DNA of 21,744 nucleotides from positions 1 to 21,744 of the forward strand of contig JAEZPW010000005.1 of the NCBI GenBank assembly GCA_023441255.1, written 5' to 3'. Below are positions 20,548 through 21,744 of the stretch, piece by piece. The notes under the pieces are model-generated. The model was not told the DNA's origin, did not search any database, and was given only the letters and a program-made list of their open reading frames with translations. Origin of the DNA: Acidobacteriota bacterium. Its GTDB lineage: Bacteria > Acidobacteriota > Terriglobia > Terriglobales > Acidobacteriaceae. Position numbers and translations under genes: made by a program. Positions within the stretch are counted from its first letter, which is position 1. Every line of letters begins with the position of its first letter.

Positions 20548-21744
20548 TTAGCGCATCGCCTCGATAAAGGTGACCTTATTGATTTCCTTCAGCGTGGTGA
20601 TGCCAGCCCTAACTTTATCAAGCGCCGATTCGCGAAGGAACTTCATTCCTTCGTCCCGTGCGGCACGCCTGATCTCCGAGCTTGGCCGCTTCGCCAGGAT
20701 CATTTCGCGGACGCGGTCGCTCAGGTCCAGCAGTTCGTGGATGGCAGTTCGTCCGCGATAACCCGTCCCCGCACACTCGATGCAGCCGGCTCCTTCATAG
20801 AACGGCACACGCCCCCATTCTTGCGGGTCCAGACCGCTGGCTTCCAGCACGTCGACAGGGTAGTAGACCTCAGTCTTGCAGTCGTCGCAGATCACGCGCA
20901 CCAGCCGCTGGGCCAGCACACAGTTCAATGCCGACACGAAGTTATAAGGCTCGATTCCCATATGCAGGAATCGTCCGATCACGTCCACCACGTTGTTGGC
21001 GTGCACCGTGGTGAATACCAGGTGACCGGTGAGTGCCGACTGAATTGCGATTTCAGCGGTGTCGCGGTCGCGGATTTCGCCGACCATGATCTTGTCCGGG
21101 TCGTGACGCAGAATCGACCTGAGACCTCGCGCAAACGTCAACCCCTTCTTCTCGTTGACCGGAATCTGGGTAACGCCGCGAATTTGGTACTCGACCGGGT
21201 CCTCAATGGTGATGATCTTGTCTTCTTCCGTCTTGATCTCATTCAGGCCCGCATAAAGCGTAGTCGTTTTGCCCGAACCGGTCGGCCCCGTCACGAGCAC
21301 CATCCCGTATGGTTCGGCTATGTAGCGCCGGAATTTCTTCAGATCGTCTTCGGCGAACCCGACCACGTCCAGCGTGAGCTTGTGGAACTTCTCGCTCATG
21401 GACTCCTTGTCGAGCACACGGAGCACGGCATCTTCGCCGTAGATCGAAGGCATGATGCTGACACGAAAGTCGATCTGCCGCCCGTTGTACTTGACTCGGA
21501 AACGTCCGTCCTGGGGCACGCGTCGCTCTGCGATGTCCAACTCGGACATCACCTTGATACGCGAAATGATCGTCGAGTGGTGCTCCTTCGCGATCGGCGA
21601 CATTGCAGGCTGCAGCACGCCGTCAATGCGGTACTTGATCATCACCGAGTCGTCGCCGGTCTCGATATGAATATCCGACGCCCGGCGGTTCAGAGCCGTG
21701 AAAATCGTCGTGTCCACCAGGCGGATGATCGGACTGATATCGGT
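20548..21744 (-). CDS. pilB: Type IV pilus extension ATPase PilB / GspE (5' end outside window)
   Basis: A hexameric AAA-type ATPase that powers pilus assembly. The frame is open to the right edge, where SPIIRLVDTTIF is read, so the N-terminal domain lies outside the window. Numbering from GTG 21717, the N2-domain signature RRASDIHIE is at 11-19. Walker A GPTGSGKT is at 144-151, the Asp box IEDPVEY at 171-177, Walker B IMVGEIRD at 210-217 (E214), and the His box TGHLVFTTVHAN at 230-241. A zinc-binding tetracysteine follows: C277, C280, C312 and C315. The tetracysteine and CIECAGTGYRGR stretch mark PilB/GspE and exclude PilT. The PilB name is preferred to GspE because pilMNOP follow directly. 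Confidence 0.95.
   Translation of the reverse strand, partial: TDISPIIRLVDTTIFTALNRRASDIHIETGDDSVMIKYRIDGVLQPAMSPIAKEHHSTIISRIKVMSELDIAERRVPQDGRFRVKYNGRQIDFRVSIMPSIYGEDAVLRVLDKESMSEKFHKLTLDVVGFAEDDLKKFRRYIAEPYGMVLVTGPTGSGKTTTLYAGLNEIKTEEDKIITIEDPVEYQIRGVTQIPVNEKKGLTFARGLRSILRHDPDKIMVGEIRDRDTAEIAIQSALTGHLVFTTVHANNVVDVIGRFLHMGIEPYNFVSALNCVLAQRLVRVICDDCKTEVYYPVDVLEASGLDPQEWGRVPFYEGAGCIECAGTGYRGRTAIHELLDLSDRVREMILAKRPSSEIRRAARDEGMKFLRESALDKVRAGITTLKEINKVTFIEAMR

Noticed and set aside
1..21744. Mobile element, prophage or defence island
   Set aside because: No integrase, transposase, toxin-antitoxin, restriction or phage gene, and no terminal repeats. Gene content looks like core chromosome.

Overview
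The window reads as chromosomal DNA from a GC-rich Gram-negative bacterium, most likely an acidobacterium (Terriglobia/Koribacter-like). That placement is inferred from several things together: multiheme cytochrome, zinc-ribbon/TonB fusion, DUF4410 and DUF3467 proteins, PilMNOP cluster and general gene content. No database search was possible. Gene density is high. Two neighbouring pairs are packed tail to tail: 2146-3372 with 3369-4112, which overlap by 4 bases, and 4219-4830 with 4838-5596, which are 7 bases apart. I see no integrase, transposase, IS end, CRISPR array or phage gene.

Layout. 1-1013 (+) is the 3' part of a multiheme c-type cytochrome (NapC/NirT-like), closed by a strong hairpin terminator. 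1101-1769 (-) is thymidylate kinase. A 376-base non-coding leader (1770-2145) with overlapping hairpins precedes a zinc-ribbon/TM/TonB protein (2146-3372, +). A PIG-L/LmbE deacetylase (-) and a small exported protein of unknown family (+) follow. 4838-8405 (-) is the classic translation cluster rpsP - KH protein - rimM - trmD - rplS, extended by a two-TM protein and rnhB. Divergent from it lies a DUF4410 exported protein (8585-9124, +). Next are a Tat-exported aldo/keto reductase (-), and a DUF3467 protein with a GT39-like membrane glycosyltransferase (-). After these come a Ser/Gly-rich exported protein (+), an Hsp15-like S4 protein (-), tRNA-Leu(UAG) (-), a divergent UbiB/ABC1 kinase-like protein (+), a two-TM protein (-) and the Fe-S carrier erpA (+). 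The window ends in a type IV pilus cluster read on the minus strand: pilB (partial) - pilM - pilN - pilO - pilP-like - pseudopilin-like protein.

How the genes work together. The rpsP-rnhB block supplies ribosomal proteins S16 and L19, the S16-binding maturation factor RimM, the tRNA m1G37 methyltransferase TrmD, a KH RNA chaperone and RNase HII. The pil block encodes the extension ATPase, the cytoplasmic actin-like PilM, and the inner-membrane alignment subcomplex PilN-PilO-PilP. It carries a Gly/Ser-rich pseudopilin-like protein where pilQ is often found.

I found no convincing new multi-gene system. The most unusual points are: rimM apparently starting at an AUA codon overlapping the upstream stop (ATAA); a leader with mutually exclusive hairpins before the zinc-ribbon/TonB gene; the repeat-bearing pseudopilin; the UbiB-like protein with DWA in place of DFG; and an inverted repeat that could form face-to-face promoters between the DUF3467 and Ser/Gly-rich genes.
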